Shown here one piece after another: positions 47,726-58,423 of a stretch of DNA of 64,000 nucleotides. Numbering within the stretch: position 1 is the first letter of the stretch; every line of letters starts with the position of its first letter. The notes under the pieces were generated by a model. That model was not told the DNA's origin. It did not search any database and saw only the letters and a program-made list of their open reading frames with translations. The DNA comes from Siderastrea siderea (lineage: Eukaryota; Cnidaria; Anthozoa; Scleractinia; Rhizangiidae), in assembly GCA_964030785.1 (NCBI GenBank), contig OZ034970.1, positions 42,216,377-42,280,376 of the forward strand. The letters run 5' to 3'. The position numbers and the translations under genes were made by a program.

Positions 47726-48132
47726 AGAAAAGTTCTGCGGCAGGTAAAAAAACGAACGCAACCAAAATTGTAATGAAATGTAGTAGAATACTATTTCCTG
47801 GGTATGTTTGTAAAAATGGGCTCTCATTGCAAATTACATGTAATGACACCGAATGACACCAGGCTTACTGTGTGCACGCTTATTGTGTGCCGTGCGCAGC
47901 AAATTGCACCACAACATCTACCACACTGAACTACATGAATGGATGGCCTTTCTGAAGAAAAACCAAATAATAATAATATTCAGTTTCCACAGTATTAAAA
48001 TGAGTTTGGTTTGATCAAGCGAAACTATAGTCATTCGTGACAAGAAGTCACACACTGGGAATTAGCTTTATACGAGGAAAAGATCAGGTAACTTTTTTAT
48101 GTAGGTGAGCTACATTTTCAGATCGTTCCAAA

Positions 48133-48150
48133 TTGCTGATTGATTGATTG

Positions 48151-48195
<45 letters not shown>
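48133..48195. repeat. (ATTG)n microsatellite, copy A (copy B 58048-58096)
   Basis: Tandem ATTG units; copy B is shorter by a few units, one of the few length differences between the two copies. Confidence 0.9.
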
Positions 48196-48465
48196 CTCTT
48201 GAAATGAAGCGAAAACTGGGTTCAATCAAGAATTAAACCACATGTAACCAAAGCGTAATACGAGAGTTTGTATGGAGCTGAAATTCGATCGAAAGCAATG
48301 GGCGGTTTTCCGCCGAAAATGCATTAAAATCGAAATAAAGTTTAAAAAACCTTACCTGTTGTGTGTTTGCTGTGTTTTTATCGCTTTTTCGAGCTTCTGG
48401 AGGCCGTTTTGGGCGATTTTCTGCTTAACGGTCGATGCGACGGCATGTCACATACTAAAGAGAGC

Positions 48466-48645
48466 TAAGGGACTGTGCAATAATTACCTGGAGGGGGGGG
48501 GGGTGGGAAATGGGTAAAATATGGCTCAAAATTAAGTCGCACCCCCCTCTCACTAAGTGGAAATTAACTTTAACCTCCCCTCCCCTACTGATAATATTAA
48601 GGTCAACTCCCCCCCCTCCCCTGCTTCCTCCCCGCATCTTCCCTC
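48466..48645. repeat. G/C-rich interspersed element
   Basis: AGGGACTGTGCAATAATTACC followed by a G tract starts here and recurs inverted at 62478-62517. The right part (C tracts near 48541-48640) is present only in copy A because copy B breaks at 48525. Probably a transposon end. Confidence 0.55.
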
Positions 48646-48810
48646 ATACCTAATTTACGTGTTGGATGTCTTCCTCAGGCACAAAAAGTACTTCAAATGA
48701 CTCTTCAACGTATGAGGACTCTCCATCGGAATCAATTGACTCTGATTCTGAAATTGTGTCGTCTTCACACGAGTTATTAAATTGTTCATCTTCCAGAACA
48801 TTTCCACGTA
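48646..48810. other. Serine-rich open stretch cut by the CR1-like element
   Basis: ATG at 48666 opens a Ser/Asp/Glu-rich frame (MSSSGTKSTSNDSSTYEDSP...) that runs into the retrotransposon tail at about 48811. It could be the start of an interrupted gene or element frame, but no continuation was found beyond the insertion. Confidence 0.25.
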
Positions 48811-48970
48811 ATAATAATAATAAACCTTTATTTAACCACGATCTGTTTTAAAGCAAAGACATGCTTGAGGGGTCGTGTGTACGTGTGACTAACTACCTAC
48901 TTAAGAAAAATTTAATTTTACATTGTAATAAACTAAAATAAACGATATTATGTTTTAATAAGATTAAGAT

Positions 48971-51900
48971 TTAAAATTGAAAATCACACATGTGTTTCGG
49001 AGTTGTCTGGATCGACAAACTGCCAAAATTAAGTTTTTTAAATATAGGGTCCATTCTCGCTTTTTTGCAAAACTGCTTGTGGTTGATAGCGTTATTAAAG
49101 TAGCTTGACACAAAATTCCATAAGACTGCACCTCTGTACCGGATTGAGTTCTTCAAAAACGACGTTGAAAATCGTGGGACAACCGCTTTTAGGTGTCCTC
49201 TTAGGTTGTAGGGTCCGTGTCTCCACGTTACCAAATCTGAAATCGTTTTAGGAATCTTTTCGATTACAATATTGTAAAACAGCTTAATAAGACTGAGTTT
49301 GTATAAATCGTGTATTGAGTCCCACTTAGTGATTTCCATCACCGTATCCGAAGGTGTGTCCCATGACAAATTGAAAATAATTCTCGCTGCCCTGCGATGC
49401 AATGTTTCAAGTGCTTGTATGTGGTCAGAGTTGTTGCAACCCCCCCAGACAATGATGCCATACGTAACAGACGGCAGTATGACTTTGAAATAAAGGTCGA
49501 GAAGAGCTCTTCTTTTCAAAAATGAACATTTTTTCAGCAGGTTTAACTTCTTGGAGAAATTTCTTTTCAAATCTGAAAGGTGTTTCGACCAGGTAAGCTT
49601 ATGGTCTATGATGACACCCAGCAGCCTTGTGTGGTGCACCCATGAGATTGTGGTCGAGCCAATTGTAATGAGGGGGTGTGGCCCAATGAAAGAACCTCTG
49701 TGTAACAGCATTGCCTCGCATTTTGTAGAGTGTGGTGTGAGGGAGTTGGTAACACACCATTCGTTAAGTTCATTAAGTGCTTTGTTAAGAAGACTACAGG
49801 CTTCATCAACAGTTGAGCCGGTGCAGTAGACTGTTGTATCGTCAGCGTACAGAAATAAGGTGCCCGAAGATAGAGCGTCTGGCATGTCGTTGGTATATAG
49901 GCTGAACAGGCACGGACCTAGGACTGATCCTTGTGGAATGCCACAGGTCACTTTCAGCTTTTTTGACCGGGCAGAGTTCACTACTGTAATCTGCAATCTT
50001 TGATTCAGGTAGTCCGTCAACCAGGATAGGAGGTGTCCCTCGATCCCAAATCTATGCTTTAGTTTAGATAAAAGAATTTTATGGGAAACACAGTCAAATG
50101 CCTTTCTGAAATCCACGAAGGCAGTAGCAACCACTAAATTTCTGTCAAGGGCTTGTCTCCAACATTCCGTGAGGTAACCCAGCAATAGTTGGGTCGAGTG
50201 GTTCTTGCGGTAAGCCCATTGTTTGTCAGTGAGTAGACCATTATCCGTGACATGTTCTACTAAAGTGTCGGCCACACACGATTCCAGAATTTTACTTGGT
50301 ACACTGAGTAAGGAGATGGGTCGGTAATTACTCGTGTCAGTCGGGTCGTCCTTTTTGAAAACAGGACATAGGTGTGCTGTCTTCCATTGGTCAAAAACTT
50401 TGCCTTTCTCAACACTTAGCGAGTACAACTTGGTGAGCGGTGGAACAACTTCTGGTTCAGCTATACGCAACAACTTAGGAGTTATTTGGTCTGGTCCCGT
50501 GGCTTTGTTAGTTTTTACGGCTTTAATTTTGCTCGATATCAGCTTTTCCGAGATTTGAATGTTAGAGACCGTTTGTATCGTTGTAGCATCTCTGTTATCC
50601 CTTTCTGTGGCGATTGCAGGGTTCCTTGAGAGATTTTCACCAATGCTTGCGAAAAAAGCGTTTATCAAGTTTGCTTTTTCTTCGTCCCGAACAGCGAGAG
50701 TGTTATCGTGTCGTTTTAGTGGCCCAATTTGAGGTCTTCTCTTTGGGTTTGTTGCATCGGAGAGAATCTTCCAATACGCTGCAGTGGATTTCGCAGATTC
50801 GATTTTTTCACGGAAGAAGTTTGCTTTCGCTTTTCTTACGTCGGCGTTTATTTCATTCCTGACTTTTTTGTATCTGGCCCAGGCAGTCTCGTCTTTAGTA
50901 GCCACAGCAGACTTGAATAATTTGTATCGGTAATTCATCTTTCTTCTTATTTCATTTGTAATCCACGGTGCGCTCTTGCTTCGAATTTTAATCTTTTTTA
51001 GAGGTGCATGTTTGTCGCAGATTTCTTTAAAAAGCCAGTTCCATGCCCATAGCACATCATCCATATCTTCAAACGTGTTTGCTACATGAAACGGTGCATG
51101 TGAGAGGTCTGAATGGAATTCGTTTACGTTGAAATTCTTAAAGTTTCTGATGGTGATGAATCTCGGCGGCGGGCGTTTTTGCCGCAGTTTTAAAGTTGCG
51201 TAAATTAAGCTGTGGTCTGAAATTCCCAACGGTGTCACTCCTTTAATGTTTATCAATTCAGGTTTGGTGGTGACAATCAGATCAATTAGTGTTTTTGTTT
51301 TAGGCGTTTCTCGAGTTGGTTCGTCTATGATATTATGCATATCGAACTGATCAAACAAGTGTAGTAGTTTTCTTGCTTTATTTTGCACGTCTGGCTTTAT
51401 TTCACTGAAGCTCAACAGATCACAGTTGAGATCACCCAGTAGAAAAATATGATCTGACTTAATCCACGCCTTTTCGAAAATACTGTAAGCATCCTCGAAG
51501 AAATTAGGGCATTCAAGCTCTGATCTGTAGATAACGGCGAATAGAACGTCGGCCGTAGGAAACTTGACCTGAACCCATGTAGCTTCCAGATTCGGGCTAT
51601 TTAGATCTTTGCGTTCTACGGCTTGCAGATAATTTCTACAATACATCACACATCCGCCTCCTTTGCATTTCTTTCTGTCCCGGCGAAACAGTCTCATATC
51701 CTCCATGTTTAAATCGTTGTCTGACACAGAATTATCCAAATGCGTTTCTGTTATTGCAATTATATCAAAACCACAAATGGATTGAAGTACCTTTAGCTCG
51801 TCGATCTTATTACGGATACTACAAATGTTTAGATGAGCAATTTTTAAATCCTTCGTTGATGAGTTAAGATGCAAGGCAACATGTTGCAAATATTTCTCTG

Positions 51901-52282
51901 CATTCTCCCTTGGATTTGTGTCATCAAGCAAAGCTTCTGAACTTTCGTTGCGAATATTGTCATTAAGTAGATCCGCTTCGTTTAAGCAACCATGCTCAGT
52001 TTGGCCAAAAAACGAGTCATTGAATTTAGGAAGAGAACAGAAAGCACACTCCCAATCAAGGTGATCGTTCTCCAAATAGTATTTAAAAACTTGTTTGCCC
52101 ATGCCAATACATCTTGCGTGAAACCATTGTTCGCATGTAGTGCATAATATGGCGTCCTGATTGCTTCGAACGGATCGCTGGCATTCACCGCAAGGAAACT
52201 TTATACCAGTTCGAGATGGGCCGGGGTTAGGGTGAACATCGCCAGAGAGCTTCTTTAGTTGGAAAGAGCATATTCCAGACAC
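48971..52282 (-). CDS. CR1-like ORF2: 2A-like motif, PHD-like finger, endonuclease, reverse transcriptase
   Basis: About 1,103 codons are open. Near the N-terminus is DVHPNPGP (15-22), a 2A-like ribosome-skipping motif known from APE-type retrotransposons. A PHD-like finger follows (C31-x2-C ... C47-x2-C-x2-WFHARC). The endonuclease spans about 146-366 with all key residues: N152, E179, D284/N286 and D356-H357. The reverse transcriptase spans about 590-860 with AFVDFRKAFD, GIPQGSVLGP and LYADDTT (812-815). No frameshift is seen, so the enzyme part looks intact. The first in-frame Met is only at about residue 61, so translation must enter from upstream, across a single TGA at 52300-52298 that separates it from the SAP frame. 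Confidence 0.92.
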   Translation of the reverse strand: MSGICSFQLKKLSGDVHPNPGPSRTGIKFPCGECQRSVRSNQDAILCTTCEQWFHARCIGMGKQVFKYYLENDHLDWECAFCSLPKFNDSFFGQTEHGCLNEADLLNDNIRNESSEALLDDTNPRENAEKYLQHVALHLNSSTKDLKIAHLNICSIRNKIDELKVLQSICGFDIIAITETHLDNSVSDNDLNMEDMRLFRRDRKKCKGGGCVMYCRNYLQAVERKDLNSPNLEATWVQVKFPTADVLFAVIYRSELECPNFFEDAYSIFEKAWIKSDHIFLLGDLNCDLLSFSEIKPDVQNKARKLLHLFDQFDMHNIIDEPTRETPKTKTLIDLIVTTKPELINIKGVTPLGISDHSLIYATLKLRQKRPPPRFITIRNFKNFNVNEFHSDLSHAPFHVANTFEDMDDVLWAWNWLFKEICDKHAPLKKIKIRSKSAPWITNEIRRKMNYRYKLFKSAVATKDETAWARYKKVRNEINADVRKAKANFFREKIESAKSTAAYWKILSDATNPKRRPQIGPLKRHDNTLAVRDEEKANLINAFFASIGENLSRNPAIATERDNRDATTIQTVSNIQISEKLISSKIKAVKTNKATGPDQITPKLLRIAEPEVVPPLTKLYSLSVEKGKVFDQWKTAHLCPVFKKDDPTDTSNYRPISLLSVPSKILESCVADTLVEHVTDNGLLTDKQWAYRKNHSTQLLLGYLTECWRQALDRNLVVATAFVDFRKAFDCVSHKILLSKLKHRFGIEGHLLSWLTDYLNQRLQITVVNSARSKKLKVTCGIPQGSVLGPCLFSLYTNDMPDALSSGTLFLYADDTTVYCTGSTVDEACSLLNKALNELNEWCVTNSLTPHSTKCEAMLLHRGSFIGPHPLITIGSTTISWVHHTRLLGVIIDHKLTWSKHLSDLKRNFSKKLNLLKKCSFLKRRALLDLYFKVILPSVTYGIIVWGGCNNSDHIQALETLHRRAARIIFNLSWDTPSDTVMEITKWDSIHDLYKLSLIKLFYNIVIEKIPKTISDLVTWRHGPYNLRGHLKAVVPRFSTSFLKNSIRYRGAVLWNFVSSYFNNAINHKQFCKKARMDPIFKKLNFGSLSIQTTPKHMCDFQF

Positions 52283-52296
52283 ATCGTACGGAATTC

Positions 52297-52318
52297 GTCA
52301 GCCACGTGCGTGGCTGAC
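52297..52318. repeat. Hairpin at the SAP/ORF2 boundary
   Basis: GTCAGCCACG TG CGTGGCTGAC: ten-base perfect arms with a two-base centre. The in-frame TGA lies within one arm. Confidence 0.85.
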
Positions 52319-52537
52319 AACTCGTTTAGTAAAATCAGCCATACTTCCGCTTATCTGGAGATCACGTTGCTTCAAGTACATTTTCAGCTGGTTGTTCGTA
52401 AGCGCTTCCACATCTTTTTCATTTTTCCAAGAAATATTAGACGGAAGAGCGTTCCTTTCTCTTACTTTTTCTTTCGCCTTTGCATCCAAGAACTCAAGGT
52501 GCTCTTTCCATTCTCTTGAATTATAATACAATGTAGG
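52298..52537 (-). CDS. SAP-type domain frame upstream of the CR1-like ORF2
   Basis: The frame encodes about 77 residues ending in TGA at 52300-52298. LTNNQLKMYLKQRDLQISGS resembles a SAP helix-extension-helix DNA-binding motif. It is in the same frame as ORF2, only five codons before it. Its own start is not visible because the element appears 5'-truncated at about 52537. Either the TGA is a nonsense change in one long ORF, or it separates two proteins. Confidence 0.65.
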   Translation of the reverse strand, partial: PTLYYNSREWKEHLEFLDAKAKEKVRERNALPSNISWKNEKDVEALTNNQLKMYLKQRDLQISGSMADFTKRVVSHARG

Positions 52538-52562
52538 CTATCCTACATTGGCATCTTTCTTT

Positions 52563-53263
52563 GAAATCACCTTTGAAAACTCCTGGGAGGACGAAGACGG
52601 CAGAATCGTGTTAATTAACGCCTATTTTAAGACTTTCAAATTTTCATTATGCAACATTTACGCACCAAACAACCCTGCTCTTCAGAAAGTATTTATTGAA
52701 AACTTGACCGAAATATTAATCTCGAAAGCTGATATTAGTAATCTAATTATAGGGGGTGACTGGAATGTCACTCTCGAGGCTGTTGATAAGAAAGGTGGCA
52801 TTCAGTGGAAACCAAGTGTTTATAGAGATCTGGTTGCGGAGTTTATGGATGAATTAAACCTTGTTGATATTCTAAGAATTAAGAACCCTGGCAAAAGGTG
52901 TTTTACTTAGGAATCTAGCGCACTTGAAATGAAATCAAGAATCGATTTCTTTCTCATTCCCAAATCTCTCATTGCCAGTACTAAAGCCGCTGATATTAAA
53001 ACTGCAATTGCACCCGATCACAAGGCCATTAGACTTTTCTGGCAATTCGAAAGCAAGAAAAAGGGCCCCGGTCTATGGAAATTCAATAATTCTTTACTGA
53101 ACGATGATACCTTTGTTAATTTGATTACAACAAATTATTCGATAATATGCAGGAATACGCATATTTGACTAATCTAAACATGAAATGGGAAATGATTAAA
53201 ATGGAGATCCGAAGTTTGACTATCCCGTACGCCAAGAAAAAAGCTAGAAATGTAAGAAATTTC
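52563..53263 (+). pseudogene. L1/Tx1-like endonuclease fragment (5' piece)
   Basis: Reads LCNIYAPNNP and LIIGGDWNVTL of an APE-type endonuclease, then a TAG stop in place of the Tyr codon found at the same point near 58636. It continues with IDFFLIPKSL and AIAPDHKAIRL. A single-base difference near 53153 shifts the frame. It ends at the duplication junction, after GTAAGAAAT. Confidence 0.88.
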
Positions 53264-56200
53264 ATAGCAATAACAATCGGCAACCGATTTGTGTTCCCAG
53301 AAGGGCAAGCCACGTCACTCACGGGGCTGCTGATGTAGTCCCACAGGCGCGGCTTTCATTTCCTAAAGGTGGCCTCTATCCAGATCAAATTGGAACTTGA
53401 AAATGTTGGTTTATGTTGAGGAAGAAAACCACACAATCTGTACCAAGTACAACGCTGGGTCCGGGATCCAAATCCAGGGACACATCATTGATGGGAAGCG
53501 ATTGCTCAATATGTTTACTGCCCCGCTCAACCCAGGTCTCACTGTTTTTCTACAAGCGTAGTGCCTTTTAGGACAATCAAAAGAGTCATAAATATTCACT
53601 AGAGAGCGAAAATGAATCTTGCCTTCAAGCTATTTAATGCTGAAACATTCCACAAGGATAGACCGCTTTTAGGTAAACTAAAAGGTGTTGCTGTATTATA
53701 CCTCAAGTGTTGATAGGGTACTTTAATAAGAGACTGACGTTATAACATATCTATTATTACACCTGACTGACTATTTACAAGACAATGTAGTATTTAACTG
53801 TTCTCCAATACCCAATATATTGATACTGAAAGCAAAGTTGTCATTTTCAGGTAGAAGCAAATACACAAAAATAATATAATTCTTTTTTGCACACTGATTG
53901 CTATTCAATGTTTGGTCAAATGTTTGGAGAACATTCACACCGCTGTCAAACGTACAAGGCCAGTATAACGACAGCGTCAAATATATTTGTCCTTGGGTTG
54001 CAGCAAGAAGATATCACAGGTGTTTTTGCTTTATTAGGGTAAAATTGGCATACAAATGTGGAAAGTTCACTGATCGAATTTTGGTGATCAATGCTGGAAA
54101 AGATGTATCGAAGCAATACTAATGCAGCTTTCGTCTTTAATTTGATTCCAATAGCTTAATGATCGAAAGATAAATATGTTTGGATAGACTGATATTGCTC
54201 TCAATAGAGGCGAAGAATAACTCAGATATACAAGGTTGATTTGTTATTGTTTGGTAGAAGTTTCGGGCTGTCTCGTACGAGTCCTGGAAAACAGGAAAAA
54301 AAAAAATCTTGACACCCATGAATAACAAGAGCGATTTATATGGGACCCCCACAAGGTGCTTAATGGGGGCGCAGTGGTGTCCTGGTCCAGGAGGGTTTTT
54401 CGGCTTTCTTCTTCTCAAATGAAACTGTGTCAAGGAACAAGCAATGATCCAGCTGATAGTAGAACACGGTACCCGGAATATTTGGTTGGAGTGTGCCGCC
54501 CGCTTCTCCAAACCCTAGCCGCCGTCTCAGATCAAGATATGCGGTAATTTTCCAATGGTAATACCCGTTTACAGTCCTCGTCTGTAAAATCCTTACTCGT
54601 CTGTAAAATTCCTACACATATCAGACTTTTAGACCAAAATGGTTAAAATCCATTCCTGCTTTCAGACGGAAACGATGACAAACTGATGATTTTTAAAATC
54701 ACTAAAGACGTTTTGCAAACTAAGTCCCCGGGTAGCCTCCTATGCAGACGTTCTTAGGGCTTCTTCACGCGTTCCTCCCCCACGAACGCGTGACGAGGCG
54801 AGTGGGAGGCTAAGTCCCCGGATGACCGAACTGAAAATAACAACGACTTCCGCAAAACTTCAACATTAAATTACGCTTCCCTAGGCATAATCTTCCAATC
54901 TGTCTTGGCGTCGCATTAACTGACTTTTCTGGTCACAGTTTAGTTTCAAAAAGAGCTTTTTACGGCAAGTGGTAAGTGATAAAAAATTTACGTTCAGTAC
55001 GTATTTTAAAACAGTTTTATGTAGCTGTTGAATTCAAAGTTTTTGGCTGATGTCACACTTTAATATGTATGATGTACAATGATGTTATGTTATGCCATCT
55101 TGTGTTTTAGTACTTTCTATTTAACAATTAGATTATGAGCTCGAGATTTCTATCACGCATAGAAATCGAGAGCGAATAATCTAATTGTTTTAGTATAAAT
55201 CTACTAGACGTTCAGTATTCCTGGAGGCTAAAGTGACCCTTTTCAAATTAGTTCACTTTTAAGCAGTTTGAAGTTTATCTCAAAATATGTTTGTTTACAA
55301 ATTTTCAGTTCAAGGGAACTTGCATTTAGCGAGATATAAGCAACTGAAGTTTCGTCTCCAAGGCAAATTTTGCAGGAAAATTGCCACAACAAACGGCTCA
55401 AACTGTAATTGCGGTTTACGAAAACATTCCCCGCAGTAAGCGCGCGATCTCCAGTTTCAATTGCGAAATTATAACATGTCATAGACTCTTTGCTTGGTGC
55501 GTCTTATTCACGCTAGTTTAAGTGGAAGATTACAAGTTACCTTTCTCTTACTAATAACATATTTCTTCGGCGGTAGAAGCGTACTGTTTGGTATGTTTTT
55601 GTACGAAGACGGAGCAATGCAAGTTTCGTTACGTGACATTGAAATACTAGCCATTGTCTGGTGTTATCGAATACAACTTCTTCTTACAGGTCACCGAAAT
55701 CGTAATCTTGTCCTTAGCAAAATACAACAATTAGTGTTCACAAATATCTGTGGAAGCTTCATTCATCATAAAATGCCGAGGTTTCCGTTCTATTTCGTAG
55801 AATAACGCTAAAGTTTACAACGCGAGTCAAATAAATCTGTCAGCGCTGCACTACACGATATCGGTTGCCAAGGAAAGGTGTCATTGTTTATCCTGGCGTT
55901 TCTGATTGGTTTCGCGGGAAATAAGACTCTCTTTATAAGGGCAGAAAGACCTTATATAGAGCAAAGTTTTGTTATTTACCGCTGGAATTATGCATTGCTG
56001 GCTTGGAAAACATGGCGGAAAGGCAGAACTCACGCAAGGATCGAGCGAGGAAGGAGTTGCGATAAATTATGGCGTGTTTTGAACAATTTGGACGCTTGTG
56101 ACACAAAGATGCGCTCACTGTAGATAGAATATCTCCTGTACGATTTATCATTCTGCTACCAAACTTGGCAGTCTTCAAATACGTGTAATTACGAAAGTTT

Positions 56201-58063
56201 GTACTAGAGTACGTCATGAGATGTTCGATGCTGTTTGCGTGACAAGGTAATGCATTCACTAGAAATCAAAATTTAAATTTTTGTTCCTAAAATCGTTACT
56301 TTTTAACTTCCTGTGACGTACTCTAGTACAAAGTTTTGTTATTGTGTATTATGTGCTTGGTCAAATTCTTGCTACAAATGTTCAAAGCCCCTTTCAGTTA
56401 TGACCGATTTATGTTAAAATGGCAGTTTCAATGGCACCCTTAAATTCCTCAAATTCCACAAATTCCTTGCATTAAATGAAAAAACTGTTCAGGTTTTCAG
56501 AATCCTCATAAAATATCCCATTAGCAGTGGTAATTTCGTAGCTTTTGAGTTGATATTTTGTCCTATTTTGATCTCAGCGAAAAGGGACTAAAAATCACCA
56601 AATTAGCCTCCAGGAATACCTTAACAGCAGACACTACATGTTTTTATTGAAAAATGATATAAATAGGTCACACCGCGCGCGGAAAATTCTACTCACTATC
56701 TACAACAGAATAGGTAGTGAGTAGCGTAGCCAATCAGAGAACAGCATTAGTGATAGAACGGTAGTAGATTTATACTAATCATCATTATTCCGTCTTTCCA
56801 ATGTCACTTTGTTTGCCGTGATATGAGCCCGGAGTGATACGCTTTTTTTAAAAAGAGCACGAGAGTAGATAAGCATAATTATTTTGAATGCAACAAATTC
56901 GTGGGGGAGATATAGCAACTGCATGAGTGAAATTTTTACCTCAAAATTTCATTTTCAGGATCACCATTTCTAGGAACTATTAGAGACGGATATATAAGAG
57001 ACGGATTAATTGGAATCAACAATAGTAAGTGATTCGCTCTATAACAGACTTATAGCTTAATTAGGTTGTGGCATAAATTAAGGATAAAAATCGCTTTGTT
57101 AAACTTGCGTGCTATTTAGTTATTCCAAAATTTGTTGCCGGTTGAAGCGCGGGATTTCTTTGACGACGCTGGCAAAAAAGAAAGCAAAAACACTAGCACG
57201 ACCAAAATTATAACTCTTTGTAGTAGAATATTTTAATTCTTGAACTTTTGTTGTGTTTGTGATTCCGCATAACTTCATCACTAAATTACGCTTCCCGAAG
57301 CATAATCTTCCGATCTGTCTTGACCTCGTGTAAAATTCGCACCGGCGATAGAGCAACAGGGTGTAATTTTTACCTCAAAATTTCTCATTTACAGGCAGGA
57401 TCACCATTTCTAGGATCGATTCTAGGAACTGAGAAACGGATTAATTTGAATCAGCAATAGTAAATGATTCGCTTTATTACAAACTTATAGCGTAATTACG
57501 TTATGGCATGAGTTCAGGATAGCAATCGCTTTGCTATTCCTTATTTACCGAGCTTCAAGTCGCGTTCCAAAATTTGTTGCCGGTTCAAGCGCGGATTTCT
57601 TTGGCGACGCTGGCAAAAACGAAAGCATAAGCTCTAGCAGAAAAGTTCTGCGGCAGGTAAAAAAACGAACGCAACCAAAATTGTAATGAAATGTAGTAGA
57701 ATACTATTTCCTGGGTATGTTTGTAAAAATGGGCTCTCATTGCAAATTACATGTAATGACACCGAATGACACCAGGCTTACTGTGTGCACGCTTATTGTG
57801 TGCCGTGCGCAGCAAATTGCACCACAGCATCTACCACACTGAACTACATGAATGGATGGCCTTTCTGAAGAAAAACCAAATAATAATAACATTCAGTTTC
57901 CACAGTATTAAAATGAGTTTGGTTTGATCAAGCGAAACGATAGTCATTCGTGACAAGAAGTCACACACTGGGAATTAGCTCTATACGAGGAAAAGATCAG
58001 GTAACTTTTTTATGTAGGTGAGCTACATTTTCAGATCGTTCCAAATTGCTGATTGATTGATTG

Positions 58064-58096
<33 letters not shown>

Positions 58097-58422
58097 CTCT
58101 TGAAATGAAGCGAAAACTGGGTTCAATCAAGAATTAAACCACATGTAACCAAAGCGTAATATGAGAGTTTGTATGGAGCTGAAATTCGATCGAAAGCAAT
58201 GGGCGGTTTTCCGCCGAAAAGGCATTAAAATCGAAATAAAGTTTAAAAAACCTTACCTGTTGTGTGTTTGCTGTGTTTTTATCGCTTTTTCGAGCTTCTG
58301 GAGGCCGTTTTGGGCGATTTTCTGCTTAACGGTCGATGCGACGGCATGTCACATACTAAAGAGAGCTAAGGGACTGTGCAATAATTACCTGGAGGTGGGG
58401 TGGGAAATGGGTAAAATATGGC
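53264..58422. repeat. Duplicated segment, copy B
   Basis: Direct repeat of copy A in the same orientation, starting inside the L1-like element. Differences from A: an empty hAT site at 57443-57450, a shorter ATTG run, a shorter G tract near 58391, and a break at 58422, after which the sequence jumps to the equivalent of 52698. It thus lacks the counterpart of 48526-52697 (4,172 bp), including the CR1-like element and the 5' end of the L1-like element. Confidence 0.95.
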
Positions 58423-58423
58423 C

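Larger units (their letters stand above)
42143..48525. repeat. Duplicated segment, copy A
   Basis: The sequence from ATAGCAATAACAAT at 42143 is repeated from 53264 at a constant offset of 11,121 bp up to the hAT insertion site, meaning no net length change over about 4.2 kb. By eye there are few substitutions. After the hAT insertion the match resumes and continues to 48525. No protein-coding gene is recognised inside; short frames occur in both copies only because the DNA is duplicated. Confidence 0.95.
48811..52537 (-). mobile_element. CR1/L2-like non-LTR retrotransposon
   Basis: On the minus strand it runs from about 52537 to a 3' tail of ATT/TTA triplets at 48811-48825 (plus ATAATAATAATAA), a microsatellite tail typical of CR1/L2-type elements. 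It contains a SAP-type frame, a 2A-like motif, a PHD-like finger, an APE-type endonuclease and a reverse transcriptase. The 5' end abuts a palindrome (52531-52548). It is present only beside copy A. Confidence 0.85.

Noticed and set aside
42143..48525. Duplicated segment as one large transposon
   Set aside because: Its ends show no inverted repeats and no target duplication, and copy B starts inside another element at a junction explained by tandem duplication.
48455..48637. Glycine-rich minus-strand frame
   Set aside because: Generated by G/C tracts of an interspersed element whose end recurs at 62478.
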